Source: JAOZTV01 sp965371805 (GTDB lineage Bacteria; Acidobacteriota; Aminicenantia; UBA2199). From it: a stretch of 64,000 nucleotides of DNA. The translations under genes were made by a program, and so were the position numbers. The notes beneath the pieces are model-generated. The model saw nothing but the letters and a program-made list of their open reading frames with translations, searched no databases and was not told the origin of the DNA. The stretch spans positions 1-64,000 of the forward strand of contig CBDUZW010000004.1 in assembly GCA_965371805.1 (NCBI GenBank), given 5' to 3'. Below, piece by piece: positions 17,589-27,161 of this stretch. Each line of letters opens with the position of its first letter. Position 1 is the stretch's first letter.

Positions 17589-18425
17589 TTATTTATTAGC
17601 AATTTTTGAAATTCTATTTTCTATATCTTTTCTGAATCTGTCGGCAAATCCAATAAGATATTTTTCTATATCTAAATCTTCATCAACAATAAGTGGGCTC
17701 AGGTCTACCCCAAGTATAATTTGGTCAGATATATCATTTTTATATGGGTCTGAGAATGTCGCATTTGCAGATCTCCTGCCGATACTTGCCCTTTCATAAT
17801 TTTTTCCATTTTTGATCTGAGAATTAAATACATTGATCAATCTCCCTGCTAATTCAATAGTACCACCTACATCAAATTCTACTCTATCCTCTTTAGTAAG
17901 CCAGTCGAGATTTCCCCAAACCTCACAACCATAAAGCTTATTTGGCCTGAGCTCTTTTTTAACGGATCTAATACCATTAATAACGGATCTGCATACGGCA
18001 AGATGTGTCATATGCCGGTCAAAGGGATTATGTGTGTAAATTGTTTCAGGAGTTGTCTCTTCGATTACTTTTTTAATATCAGATTCAATGTTGAGGTTTC
18101 TGTCTCCTTTAATTTCCTTACTGAAATAATCTAATTGAAATACCAATCCATATTCTCCAATCTCTGCTGCTTTCTTTTGTTCCATATTTCTAGTTTTACG
18201 AATCTTATCGATTGAATTTGAAAATTCTGGGACTCCATTTGTACATACAATACCCCCAAACCATTTATCTTTCTTTTTAAAACATCTATGTATGCCAGGG
18301 TATCCAATCAATTCAAGATCATCCTGATGTGCAACAATACTCATGTCAGTTATATGACTCATACTCTGTAAATCAACTATATTAGTAGGAAAATATAAGC
18401 TTGAACCTCGATTATTAAATTTCAT
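17589..18425 (-). CDS. PIG-L/LmbE-family N-acetylglucosamine deacetylase
   Basis: Zinc-dependent deacetylase of the PIG-L family, 278 aa, no signal peptide, so cytosolic. The AHxDDxE motif is H33-x-D35-D36-x-E38, and the second metal motif is in HNPFDRHMTH. Known members deacetylate GlcNAc on lipid, thiol or chitobiose substrates, including the archaeal diacetylchitobiose deacetylase. Directly upstream of nagB with GGAG before its ATG. No nagA was seen in the window, so this enzyme may supply the deacetylation step on GlcNAc, GlcNAc-6-phosphate or a GlcNAc oligomer (inference from context). An 82-bp gap separates it from glmM. Confidence 0.85.
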   Translation of the reverse strand: MKFNNRGSSLYFPTNIVDLQSMSHITDMSIVAHQDDLELIGYPGIHRCFKKKDKWFGGIVCTNGVPEFSNSIDKIRKTRNMEQKKAAEIGEYGLVFQLDYFSKEIKGDRNLNIESDIKKVIEETTPETIYTHNPFDRHMTHLAVCRSVINGIRSVKKELRPNKLYGCEVWGNLDWLTKEDRVEFDVGGTIELAGRLINVFNSQIKNGKNYERASIGRRSANATFSDPYKNDISDQIILGVDLSPLIVDEDLDIEKYLIGFADRFRKDIENRISKIANK

Positions 18426-18507
18426 AATTTACTCCAGAAAAAACCAAATTTAGTCATAATGTCATCCGTATTAAGCACATAATAATCTTTTTATACTTTT
18501 CATTTAT

Positions 18508-19857
18508 CTAAAAAATATTTTTTATCTTTTTCTCAAGATTCTCTACAATTTTATGGATATGTTTATTAGTACTTTCAGCGCTCACTCTGAGAATAGGCTC
18601 TGTATTGGAGGGGCGTATATGAAACCAGTACTCTTTTTTATCTACCCGTATTCCATCAAGGGTATCCGCATCCTTATACTCTTCTTTCAATATTGAAATG
18701 ATTTTTTGTGCACCACTCATTGAGAAGGGTATTTTTTTACTGATCCTGTAGTATTTTGGCATAATTTTTGTGATATCTGATATCTTTTTTTTTGATCTTC
18801 TCATTGCATCAAGAATGATTGCCATTCCTGTAAAAGAATCCCTGCAGTAATGGACTTCAGGTATAATTATACCCCCATTTCCTTCTCCACCTGCAATTGC
18901 GCCTGAAATTTTCATCATTTCAACGACATTTATTTCTCCAACGGCAGATTTAAGAACTTTAATGTCCAGAGTAGAAGCTAAATAATCTACTACTCTCGAA
19001 GTTGACTGGTTCACAACAATGGTACTTCCTTTTGTTTGAGAGAGGTATCCATAAAGCAAAACTGCAAGGGTCATGTGTCCATCAAGTACATCACCATTCT
19101 CGTCAATTATTGCTAATCTGTCAGCATCGGGGTCCTGAGCAAATCCTATATCAAATTTACCCTCTTTCATTACTTTTGAAGCCTCTTTTAGGTTTTCAGG
19201 GATAGGTTCCGGAATTCGGGGGAATTTTTTCCCTACTTTATCATTTATCATTGTTACCTGACAGTTAAAGCTTTCAAGAAATTTTTTAGAAAAAAAAGAA
19301 CCAACTCCACCGCCTGTATCCATTAATATTTTGAATTTTCTTTTTCTTATAAGATTCTTGTCAACTATTTTATTGATTTTGTCCATATGTATCTCAAACG
19401 GGTCCTCTACATCTTGGGTAGTTTGGAAGGCGTTCCGTTTTGGGAGAATATATCCCCGTTGATGATAAATATCCACAAGGTTCTGGGTTTTAAATGGAGA
19501 CAGAAATATTCCTTCAGAACTAAGGAATTTTAAGCCATTCCACTCTTCTGGATTGTGAGACGCAGTAATTATGATACCACCATCCAGTTTTTTTTCTTTT
19601 ATATATATAGCGAGAGTAGGAGTTGATACTATGCCAAGATTTATAGGTGTTATTCCTGAGAAGATCAGCCCTGAAATAACAGCTGATTTGATAAAATCAC
19701 CTGAAGTCCTTGAATCGGTTCCGACTGCAACTTTGCCACCTCTAATCAGAGTGGCAAATGCTCTGGCAAAGTTGACAATATTTTCTGCGGATAGGGTTTC
19801 TCCCACCACTCCTCTGACACCAGAGACTCCAATTTTTATTCCTTCTACTTTCTTCAT
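18508..19857 (-). CDS. glmM: Phosphohexomutase, GlmM/ManB family
   Basis: Alpha-D-phosphohexomutase, 449 aa, interconverting hexosamine- or hexose-6-phosphate and 1-phosphate. All four functional loops are intact: phosphoserine S100 in TASHNP, metal loop DPDADR (242-247), sugar loop GEGNGG, and phosphate loop RPSNTEP. Phosphoglucosamine mutase (GlcN-6-P to GlcN-1-P for peptidoglycan and outer-membrane synthesis) fits the amino-sugar context, but phosphomannomutase or phosphoglucomutase specificity cannot be excluded from sequence alone. The start codon overlaps the stop of the upstream paralogue by ATGA, so the two are translationally coupled. Confidence 0.8.
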   Translation of the reverse strand: MKKVEGIKIGVSGVRGVVGETLSAENIVNFARAFATLIRGGKVAVGTDSRTSGDFIKSAVISGLIFSGITPINLGIVSTPTLAIYIKEKKLDGGIIITASHNPEEWNGLKFLSSEGIFLSPFKTQNLVDIYHQRGYILPKRNAFQTTQDVEDPFEIHMDKINKIVDKNLIRKRKFKILMDTGGGVGSFFSKKFLESFNCQVTMINDKVGKKFPRIPEPIPENLKEASKVMKEGKFDIGFAQDPDADRLAIIDENGDVLDGHMTLAVLLYGYLSQTKGSTIVVNQSTSRVVDYLASTLDIKVLKSAVGEINVVEMMKISGAIAGGEGNGGIIIPEVHYCRDSFTGMAIILDAMRRSKKKISDITKIMPKYYRISKKIPFSMSGAQKIISILKEEYKDADTLDGIRVDKKEYWFHIRPSNTEPILRVSAESTNKHIHKIVENLEKKIKNIF

Positions 19858-21161
19858 TTTAAAATCCCATTAATTCTTGAGATTTCGTCATGTACAGTCT
19901 TTCCCTCTCCAATTATTCTGATCATTGATAGAGTTGCAGATGAACGGATACATAACCAGTCATCTCCATCCTCTACATAAAAGCCGTCTTTGATCATTTT
20001 TTTATCAGGGTAGAGTTTTCCGACCTCTTCAAGTTTATTGAAAATATCATGAGTCTTGATGTAAACAGTTTCCTTCAGAATTTTCGGGTTAGATAATTCC
20101 TCAGAAAGAGTAGCCAAACTCATTGAATGCTTTCTTAAAAATCCAGTTAAATACTTTATAAATACAAAACTGTCAAAGCCCATAGAGAAAGGAGAATAGG
20201 CAATACCTCCGTTCCCCTCACCACCGATTAGAGTTTTTAAATCCCCAACCATCTGCATAACGTGAGATTGGCCTATATCTGTCCTGTAAACCTTAACTCC
20301 ATATTTTTCTCCTATCTTATCAATAGCCTTCGAAGTTGAATAGTTTGTGATTATATCCGATTTTTTTTCTGAAAGTATAATGTCTGCAAATATTGGCAAG
20401 GTTAACTCTTCAGATAATGGTGTGCCATTTTCATCAACTAATAAAATCCTGCTTGCATCACTATTAAGAAAAAAGCCGCCATCACAGTTTGATTCTTTAA
20501 CAATAGTAGATAGAATGGCTGCATTCCCAATATTAGGTTCCGGACCTTTATCTACCCAGGTTGTCGGATCACAGAAAATTGGAATTAAGGTAATATCCAA
20601 TGCCTTTGAGAGTTGATTAATAATATTTATATTAAATCCATTAGAACAATCTATTATAAATTTTAATTTTCTACCAATGATCGCACCGTCATTCAACTTA
20701 TTGAAATATTTCTCAAAAAGTAAAGGCTCATCTTTGTAATCACCCAGATTATTGAAGTTCTTTTCATTATATTTTCTTGAATGATATATATTGAAAAGTT
20801 CTTCTCCCTCCAGATAATTAAAATAGGCACCCTCAGCATTTAAAAGAATCAGGGAGTTCCAGTTAAACTTATTATGACCGCCTGAAACAGAAATTCCTCC
20901 TTTAAAACCATGTTCTTTAATTAGGAATTGTAAAATAGGCGTTGGAATAATCCCGCAATTGATCACATTTAAGCCACATGATTGTAAACCGGATATAAGA
21001 GCTGGAATAATAAATTTTCCGGAAGGCCTGTTATCGCTTCCTATAAGGACTGTTCCCCTGCCAATATATGTAGCAAAAGCCTGCGCAGCATTTGCAATCA
21101 TAGTGGGATTAAGATCTGAATAAACTCCTCTGATTCCTGATATATTGACTTTAATTGGCAT
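19854..21161 (-). CDS. Degenerate phosphohexomutase paralogue (probable pseudoenzyme)
   Basis: 435 aa, clearly a full-length sibling of the next gene (same four-domain pattern, DNRPSGKF, GEGNGG), but the catalytic positions are changed. The active-site TASHNP is SGGHNK here, so the phosphoserine is Gly95; the metal loop DPDADR is NSDASR (233-238), losing two of three Asp; the phosphate loop RPSNTEP is RSSATLS. The sugar-binding GEGNGG loop is kept and the frame is open throughout, so the protein appears maintained rather than decaying. It may bind a sugar phosphate and regulate or stabilise the active mutase, with which it is translationally coupled. Catalysis as a mutase looks unlikely. Confidence 0.75.
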   Translation of the reverse strand: MPIKVNISGIRGVYSDLNPTMIANAAQAFATYIGRGTVLIGSDNRPSGKFIIPALISGLQSCGLNVINCGIIPTPILQFLIKEHGFKGGISVSGGHNKFNWNSLILLNAEGAYFNYLEGEELFNIYHSRKYNEKNFNNLGDYKDEPLLFEKYFNKLNDGAIIGRKLKFIIDCSNGFNINIINQLSKALDITLIPIFCDPTTWVDKGPEPNIGNAAILSTIVKESNCDGGFFLNSDASRILLVDENGTPLSEELTLPIFADIILSEKKSDIITNYSTSKAIDKIGEKYGVKVYRTDIGQSHVMQMVGDLKTLIGGEGNGGIAYSPFSMGFDSFVFIKYLTGFLRKHSMSLATLSEELSNPKILKETVYIKTHDIFNKLEEVGKLYPDKKMIKDGFYVEDGDDWLCIRSSATLSMIRIIGEGKTVHDEISRINGILK

Positions 21162-21571
21162 TAATTTAATATCCTATTATTGTCTTAATTTTTTTCATTT
21201 TCAAATTCTCCTAAATTAAATGATCCTTTCACTAATGTTCAATAGAAATTTGAAGTAAAAGCTGACCAAATGTAGTAAATAAATTCATATTACCGTAGGT
21301 CAAACATAAGGAATTATAACATAAATATAGACAAATACTCAAGATGATTCCAAGTTGGAGAATTCAAAAAACATTAATTTGTAAATTTTCTAAAAACATA
21401 AGGGATTGTGGATACAATTATTAAGTTATGAATAATAAATTCAGGATTGTATAGATTTTTTATTTTTATTTTGCTACTATTTCAAATTGCCAATAATTTA
21501 TGGATTTTCAAGGAGTTTTATACAAAAATGATTTTCATATCACTCTTTTAAATAAAAGGGAAGGAGACGTA
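21162..21571. other. Divergent intergenic region
   Basis: 410 bp between the minus-strand mutase operon and the plus-strand deacetylase gene, very AT-rich. It must hold promoters for both directions. The only recognisable element is the 31-bp motif at 21450-21480. An ORF reading upstream from 21500 is in frame with the deacetylase but lacks a ribosome site and adds residues before the signal peptide, so I left it out. Confidence 0.5.
21450..21480 (+). promoter_or_regulatory. Promoter element shared with the GH9 gene
   Basis: A 31-bp stretch starting TATAGATTTTT and ending TGCTACTAT. An equal-length copy with 23 identical positions lies before the GH9 gene at 22865-22895. The end fits an extended -10 (TGn plus TACTAT). 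Transcription would begin near 21487, leaving a leader of about 85 nt. Confidence 0.4.
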
Positions 21572-22810
21572 ATGCATAAAAAGATTTTAATTCTTTTAGG
21601 GATTTCACTGTTATTTGTATTCGGGTGTTCAAATAAAAAATCATTATTGACTGAAAAAAGTGCAATTAAATATCTGCCAACACAATCACATCCTGGAAAT
21701 CTCTCTCTGGATAAAGTGCCTCAATTTATCTCATTTGGATTTGATGATAATGGGTATTCCGGTCTTCCAAATTCTGGTGGCGATGGTGGCATTCAATGGA
21801 TTCTTGATTTGATGAAAGATAAGAAAAATCCGGATGGATCAGGTTGTAAGGTCTCCTTTTATTGTGTGAGTAAATTTATTACAGATAATGAATTTGAAGA
21901 TAATAAATTTGTAAAAGAATCCTGGCGTAAGGCTTTTGATGAAGGTCATGAAATAGGGCTTCATACACATTCGCATCCACATGGGGCAAAAATTGATGGT
22001 GGTAAATCTCCAACCCTTTGGAATAATTTAATGAAAAAAGAAGATTGGGATAAAGAAATTTCCCTGAATATAGAATGGTTTACAAAAAAGTATGATAAAC
22101 GCTTACCGGATTCTCTCTGTGGAATTGGATTGCAAAGAAGCGATATAGTTGGTTTTAGAACACCATATCTTGAATTCAACAATGGAACTCTTGCATCTGT
22201 TGCTGGATTAAATATTAAATATGACTGTTCGATTGAAGAGGGTTGGCAGGAAAAGCAGGATGGGAAAAATTTTTACTGGCCATATCAATTGGATAATGGA
22301 AGTCCTGTAGCGACTGCAACATTCCTAAAAAATTTTACTGGAAGAGAGAAGGTTGATAAAATTCCGGGTTTATGGGAAATTCCGGCTTATGTCGTATTTG
22401 TTCCAACTGATGAAGTCTGTGAAAAATATGGTTTAAAAAAAGGGTTTAGGGAGAGATTACATAATCGTGTTGATTATTTTGATGCAACAACTGGGAAAAT
22501 AACAGGTTTTGATTGGAATCTCTGGTTTGAATTTACTCTATCCGGTAAAGAATTTACTGCTATTTTGAAGTATACTCTGGATTTAAAACTTCAAGGTAAT
22601 AAAGCGCCATTTGCTTTTGGGGTGCATAGTGATATTTATCATAGTAAATATGATACGTATAATATGGATGGGCAAAAAACAGTTACTGATTATAAAGAGC
22701 GTCAGAAGGCCGTTGAAGAATTTATTAAATATGCTCAAACAAAAAATGTGTATATTACAACAGCATCTAAAATCTTAAAATGGATGGAAAACCCAAAACC
22801 TCTTAATTGA
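21572..22810 (+). CDS. NodB-domain polysaccharide deacetylase lipoprotein (CE4)
   Basis: 412 aa from this ATG, which follows GGGAAGGAG and begins a lipoprotein signal peptide (LFVFGC, Cys19). NodB motifs: FGFDDN with D58-D59, EIGLHTHSHPHG with the zinc His pair, and GFRTPYLE. Family enzymes remove N-acetyl groups from chitin, chitooligosaccharides or peptidoglycan. The neighbouring GH9 and the GH2 glucosaminidase act on deacetylated chitosan ends, so a cell-surface chitooligosaccharide deacetylase feeding them is the most economical reading. The long C-terminal half (to about 412) is typical of the larger lipoprotein members. No terminator was recognised after it. Confidence 0.8.
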   Translation: MHKKILILLGISLLFVFGCSNKKSLLTEKSAIKYLPTQSHPGNLSLDKVPQFISFGFDDNGYSGLPNSGGDGGIQWILDLMKDKKNPDGSGCKVSFYCVSKFITDNEFEDNKFVKESWRKAFDEGHEIGLHTHSHPHGAKIDGGKSPTLWNNLMKKEDWDKEISLNIEWFTKKYDKRLPDSLCGIGLQRSDIVGFRTPYLEFNNGTLASVAGLNIKYDCSIEEGWQEKQDGKNFYWPYQLDNGSPVATATFLKNFTGREKVDKIPGLWEIPAYVVFVPTDEVCEKYGLKKGFRERLHNRVDYFDATTGKITGFDWNLWFEFTLSGKEFTAILKYTLDLKLQGNKAPFAFGVHSDIYHSKYDTYNMDGQKTVTDYKERQKAVEEFIKYAQTKNVYITTASKILKWMENPKPLN

Positions 22811-22864
22811 CTAACAGAAACCTAGCTGCTTTTTATGCAATATTCACAAAAAAAGTGATAAATT

Positions 22865-22895
22865 TATAGATTTTTATTTATTGAAATGCTACAAT
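22865..22895 (+). promoter_or_regulatory. Promoter element shared with the deacetylase gene
   Basis: Second copy of the 31-bp motif at 21450-21480, beginning TATAGATTTTT and ending TGCTACAAT, an extended -10. The predicted start near 22902 gives a leader of about 95 nt before the GH9 gene. Confidence 0.4.
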
Positions 22896-22995
22896 CTATA
22901 ATGTCTATAACTTCTTTAAGTTTTATATGTTTTATAAAAGTTATCAACATAATTTTCAAACATTATTCCACAAAAATTAGGAGGAACGACAAATT

Positions 22996-24885
22996 ATGGA
23001 TATACTAAACACATTAAGAGAAAATAAGTTTACTATCAGTGAAAAAAGAGAGAATAATAAGAAAAGTGTTTTATCTTGTTTGCTAAATAGTATTAATCTA
23101 GGAACAAAATTTATAACAATTTTTCTGGTTTTTGCAACTATAATTTCCTGTAAAAATATCCCCAAAAAAGATGTGTCAGCAAAATTGCTGGTTAATCACT
23201 TAGGATATTATCAAAATAATGCTAAAAAATTTGTACTTCAGACCACCAGTGATGAAGTTCCCGGTAAATTTCAAGTTGTTAATGAAGAAGGTAGATCAGT
23301 TTTTGAAGCATCTTTTGAAAAAGGGGGTAGAATTGATAACTGGCACACAGGCAATGCCTATGCTGGAAATTTTTCTCAGATGAAAGATCCGGGTAAATAC
23401 CGGATTATTACTGTTTTGGGTGCAAATACTATAAAAAGTGAATTATTTTCAATTAATAGTGTTGGTTTTAGTGATCAATGTTTGTCCAAATTAATTGCTG
23501 GGTTTAAACATGAGCGATGTGCTGCTCCATATGATACAAAAGATCAAAAGATGACATATTTCGGCAAAAGAGAAGGCACAATTGATGTTCATGGTGGATG
23601 GTACGATGCTTCCGGTGAAAAGGGAAAATATCTTAGCCATTTATGTTTTACCAATTATTTATGTCCGCAGCAAACACCCATGGTTGTTTGGAATATGCTT
23701 GAATCTGCTGAATTGTATTCCAAAAGAAATAGTAAGAAGGATTCCACCTTGCTAAAAAGTATTTTAGAGGAAGCTGCCTATGGAGCCGATTTTTTAGTTC
23801 GTATGCAGGATGAAGATGGTTATTTTTATACAACTATATTTGCAAATTGGAGCTGCGATCCTAAAAAACGTGAGATATGTGCCTACGAGGGATCACATGG
23901 CAAAAAAACTAATAAATATAGGGCCGCTTTTAGAGAGGGTGCGGGTATTTCCATTGCAGCTTTAGCAAGGATCAGTAAGTCAGGGGCTTCTAGAGATTTT
24001 GATACTGCAAAGTATTTAGAAAAAGCTGAAAAAGGATATAAGCATTTAATGGACTATAGCCTTGGTTATGCTGATGATGGAAAAGAGAATATTATAGACA
24101 CTTACTGTGCCTTATTAGCTGCCACTGAGTTATATGCTGCAACAAATAAAGCATATTATCTTGAGCAATCACGGAAGTGGATGAAAAAGTTAGTTAGCTA
24201 TCAGAGAGATGATGAAAAATATAAAGCATGGTGGAGTGCAGATTTCGAAGGTTCAAGACCCTATTTTCATGCTGCCGAGGCGGGTTTACCATTAATTGCA
24301 TTGTACCGATACCTTCAATTTGAAAATACTGAAGAGTTAAGAGGGATCGCAATTTCTGCAATCAAGAAATCAGTGACATTTGAATTAAGTATGACCAATG
24401 AGGTGAACAACCCCTATGGTTATTCAAGACAGTACGTTAAAGCAGTTGATTCCAAGAGCCGTGCATCATTCTTTATCCCCCATAAAAATGAAACCGGTTA
24501 TTGGTGGCAAGGTGAGAATGCCAGAATCGCATCACTTGCCAGTGCTTTTTACTTAGTGCAGCCATACTTAGATGAAGGACAAAAGGTCCTGGCTAATACT
24601 TATGCCACAAATCAGATAAATTGGATACTTGGTCTAAATCCATATGATGTAGGGATGCTTGAAGGCATAGGTCGTAATAATCCTAATTATCATGAAGGTG
24701 GAGATAGATTGAATTATGTAGGTGGGGTATGTAATGGAATAACTGCTGGTTTTACAGATGAGACAGATATTGCATTTATGCCACTTCCTCAGGATAATGA
24801 TCTTGCTCACAAATGGCGTTGGTCAGAACAGTGGATCCCTCATGCCGGATGGTTTATGCTGGCTGTTGCAAGTTCCGAAATGTAG
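22996..24885 (+). CDS. GH9 lipoprotein, probable exo-beta-D-glucosaminidase
   Basis: 629 aa: lipobox TIISC (Cys52) preceded by an unusually long polar N-region of about 35 residues, an N-terminal CelD-type Ig domain (about 63-155, LLVNHLGYYQNNAKKF), then the GH9 (alpha/alpha)6 barrel. The usual DAGD motif is D204-A-S-G-E208 followed by KGKYLSHL, and the acid region is RWSEQWIPHAGW with E611. GH9 enzymes of Vibrionaceae with similar motifs are exo-glucosaminidases rather than cellulases. Position after a chitin-type deacetylase supports that specificity. AGGAGG lies 11 bases before the ATG. A later non-ATG start giving a normal signal peptide is possible. Confidence 0.7.
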   Translation: MDILNTLRENKFTISEKRENNKKSVLSCLLNSINLGTKFITIFLVFATIISCKNIPKKDVSAKLLVNHLGYYQNNAKKFVLQTTSDEVPGKFQVVNEEGRSVFEASFEKGGRIDNWHTGNAYAGNFSQMKDPGKYRIITVLGANTIKSELFSINSVGFSDQCLSKLIAGFKHERCAAPYDTKDQKMTYFGKREGTIDVHGGWYDASGEKGKYLSHLCFTNYLCPQQTPMVVWNMLESAELYSKRNSKKDSTLLKSILEEAAYGADFLVRMQDEDGYFYTTIFANWSCDPKKREICAYEGSHGKKTNKYRAAFREGAGISIAALARISKSGASRDFDTAKYLEKAEKGYKHLMDYSLGYADDGKENIIDTYCALLAATELYAATNKAYYLEQSRKWMKKLVSYQRDDEKYKAWWSADFEGSRPYFHAAEAGLPLIALYRYLQFENTEELRGIAISAIKKSVTFELSMTNEVNNPYGYSRQYVKAVDSKSRASFFIPHKNETGYWWQGENARIASLASAFYLVQPYLDEGQKVLANTYATNQINWILGLNPYDVGMLEGIGRNNPNYHEGGDRLNYVGGVCNGITAGFTDETDIAFMPLPQDNDLAHKWRWSEQWIPHAGWFMLAVASSEM

Positions 24886-24948
24886 CTCACGAAATTTAAA
24901 AAAATTCATGTTGTCTTATAAGCTGTTAAAATTGAAGGGAAGGTTTAA

Positions 24949-25216
24949 ATGCTGCTTGAAGTGTTTCGTTAATCCTGATATTATGTTTTTGTACAGAAAG
25001 TGATCATGAAAACAATTATTTTATTATTTATGTTCTTTACAACTTTTATTTTTGCAGAGGATTTATATATGCCGATTAATATACAAAAGGGGTATATAAA
25101 TAAGACAAGATCTGAATCAGGAAAGCCTGGTTTGAATTATTGGCAAAATCAGGCAAATTACAAGATAAACATCGACTTTGATCCATATACATCTGTTTTA
25201 AAAGGAAATGAGGTCA
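24949..25216 (+). repeat. Left copy of a 268-bp duplication
   Basis: Matches 34407-34674 at a constant offset of 9458 with 11 mismatches and no gaps (about 96% identical by eye). It covers the region upstream of the M1 peptidase and its first 70 codons. This copy is joined to the complete gene; the other is cut off. Confidence 0.95.
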
Positions 25217-26880
25217 TTGGTTATTATAATAATAGCCCGGACACTCTGGATCATCTTATCTTTCATCTTTTTCCAAATTTATATCAAAAAGGAAGTCCCA
25301 GAGATTCTAAAATAGATGAGAATGATATCTATAATGGGATGCAGATTAAGTCTATTTATATTAATAAAAAAAAAATTGATATCAAAGGAAAAATGTCTGC
25401 TATTATATTTAGTACGCTAATGAAATTAAAATTAATGGATCCTATGAAACCGGGAACAAAAATCACAATATCAATAAACTGGGAATATAAAGAAAATAAA
25501 AACTCTCCAATCAGAAGTGGAATGGTAGATAAATCCAGTTTTTTTATTGCATATTTTTTTCCAAGAATTGCTGTTTATGATGACATAAATGGCTGGAACC
25601 AATCTGAATATACAAGTCTCACTGAATTTTATAATGACTTTGGCGATTTTGATGTAAATATTTCAGTTCCGGAAAAATTTATTGTCTGGGCTACCGGGCT
25701 TTTGCAAAATCCAGAAGAGGTACTGACAAAAAAGTATCTGGATAGATACAAATTTGCAATTAATTCGACTAAAATAGTAGAAATAATAGGAAAAAATGAT
25801 ATTTTAAAGAAAAAACATATAACAAGAGCTAAAAAGAAAAATATTTGGAAATTTAAAGCGGTTAATATCACTGATTTTGCTTTTGGGACAAGTGATCACT
25901 ATTGCTGGAATGGAAAGAGTGTTGTGGTAAATAAAAAAACCGGGAAAAAAACTTTTGTGGAGACTTCCTATCCATATAAGTCGGAATATTTTAAACCGGT
26001 CTTGAAAATAGCCTGTGAGTCAATTGATTTTATGTCGAATGAGTTTCCAGGAGTCCCTTTTCCTTTTCCAAAAGAATCAATTTTCCAGGGATATTCTGAT
26101 ATGGAGTATCCAATGATGGTTAATGATGCACCAATTAAAGATTTTTATTTAACAACAAAGTTGACATTTCATGAGATATTTCACTCTTATTTCCCCTTTT
26201 ATACAGGATTAAATGAGACAAAATATGCCTGGATGGATGAAGGCCTTACATCTTTTGCTGATAATCTGTATTTGGATCAAAAAAAAATGGAAAAATACAA
26301 ATTTTTCTATTTTCACGAATTATATCAAAAAGAGATTGGATACCATTCAGACATTCCTATATTTGCCCCTTCAGATATATTAAAAGCGCCGTCTTATTAT
26401 CATAATTCATATTCCAAGGCTGCCGTTTTTTTTATTACATTAGAAGATTATTTAGGTAAAAGTGTTTTTAATAGATGTATTAAACGTTTTATAAAGATCT
26501 GGAATGGAAAGCATCCAACGCCATATGATTTTTTCAATGTTTTTAAAAAAGAGAGTGCTGATAATTTAAATTGGCTCATAAAACCATGGATATTTGATTA
26601 TGGCTATGTTGATCTGGGTATAAAAAAGGTTTCCCTTTTAAAAAATAAATTAGAAGTTGTCATAACAAAAAAAGGACATTATCCGGTACCTATATATCTA
26701 AATATAGAATATAAAGACGGAACTCAAACTATTATAAAGCGCAATGTCTCTGAGTGGAAGAGTGGTAAAAACCATTATAAACTCCAGGCTTCTGTTTCAG
26801 GTAAAATAAAATCACTATTTCTTGGTGATAAAAGATTTAATGATGCTGATTTGTCAGATAATACATATAAATTTGATTGA
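25006..26880 (+). CDS. Secreted M1-family (gluzincin) aminopeptidase-like protein
   Basis: 624 aa with a signal peptide (1 to about 17, ending FIFA). An N-terminal beta-sandwich (about 40-250) precedes the zinc peptidase domain: H389-E390-x-x-H393 and E412 eighteen residues further on, the gluzincin spacing. Upstream text YSDMEYPMMVND corresponds to the substrate-binding GxMEN region in degenerate form, as in the distant M1 members of Bacteroidota and Acidobacteriota. Likely periplasmic aminopeptidase; substrate unknown. A GTG two codons upstream is also open, but ATG 25006 begins the signal peptide. Its 5' end is duplicated 9.5 kb downstream. Confidence 0.85.
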   Translation: MKTIILLFMFFTTFIFAEDLYMPINIQKGYINKTRSESGKPGLNYWQNQANYKINIDFDPYTSVLKGNEVIGYYNNSPDTLDHLIFHLFPNLYQKGSPRDSKIDENDIYNGMQIKSIYINKKKIDIKGKMSAIIFSTLMKLKLMDPMKPGTKITISINWEYKENKNSPIRSGMVDKSSFFIAYFFPRIAVYDDINGWNQSEYTSLTEFYNDFGDFDVNISVPEKFIVWATGLLQNPEEVLTKKYLDRYKFAINSTKIVEIIGKNDILKKKHITRAKKKNIWKFKAVNITDFAFGTSDHYCWNGKSVVVNKKTGKKTFVETSYPYKSEYFKPVLKIACESIDFMSNEFPGVPFPFPKESIFQGYSDMEYPMMVNDAPIKDFYLTTKLTFHEIFHSYFPFYTGLNETKYAWMDEGLTSFADNLYLDQKKMEKYKFFYFHELYQKEIGYHSDIPIFAPSDILKAPSYYHNSYSKAAVFFITLEDYLGKSVFNRCIKRFIKIWNGKHPTPYDFFNVFKKESADNLNWLIKPWIFDYGYVDLGIKKVSLLKNKLEVVITKKGHYPVPIYLNIEYKDGTQTIIKRNVSEWKSGKNHYKLQASVSGKIKSLFLGDKRFNDADLSDNTYKFD

Positions 26881-27161
26881 TAAATTTATTTTTTTAATTC
26901 AATTTTGTGAATATTCATCGACAATCTCGTTAACTATTCAACATAACTTGCGTTATGCTGTTTTTTTTAAGATAATTCTTCCTGTTCTTAGTATTTCAGA
27001 TAAAAAAGAAGTTTTTTTATGATTATCTATTTCTTTTTTGTTGAAAAAAAGAAAGAAATCCGTTATATTTATACTGTAGACTGAAAATTGATAAATTAGA
27101 ATATTTAGAATGAATGATAAAGTTTAAAAAAGAATATGTTATATATAAATAGGTGGCAGTA

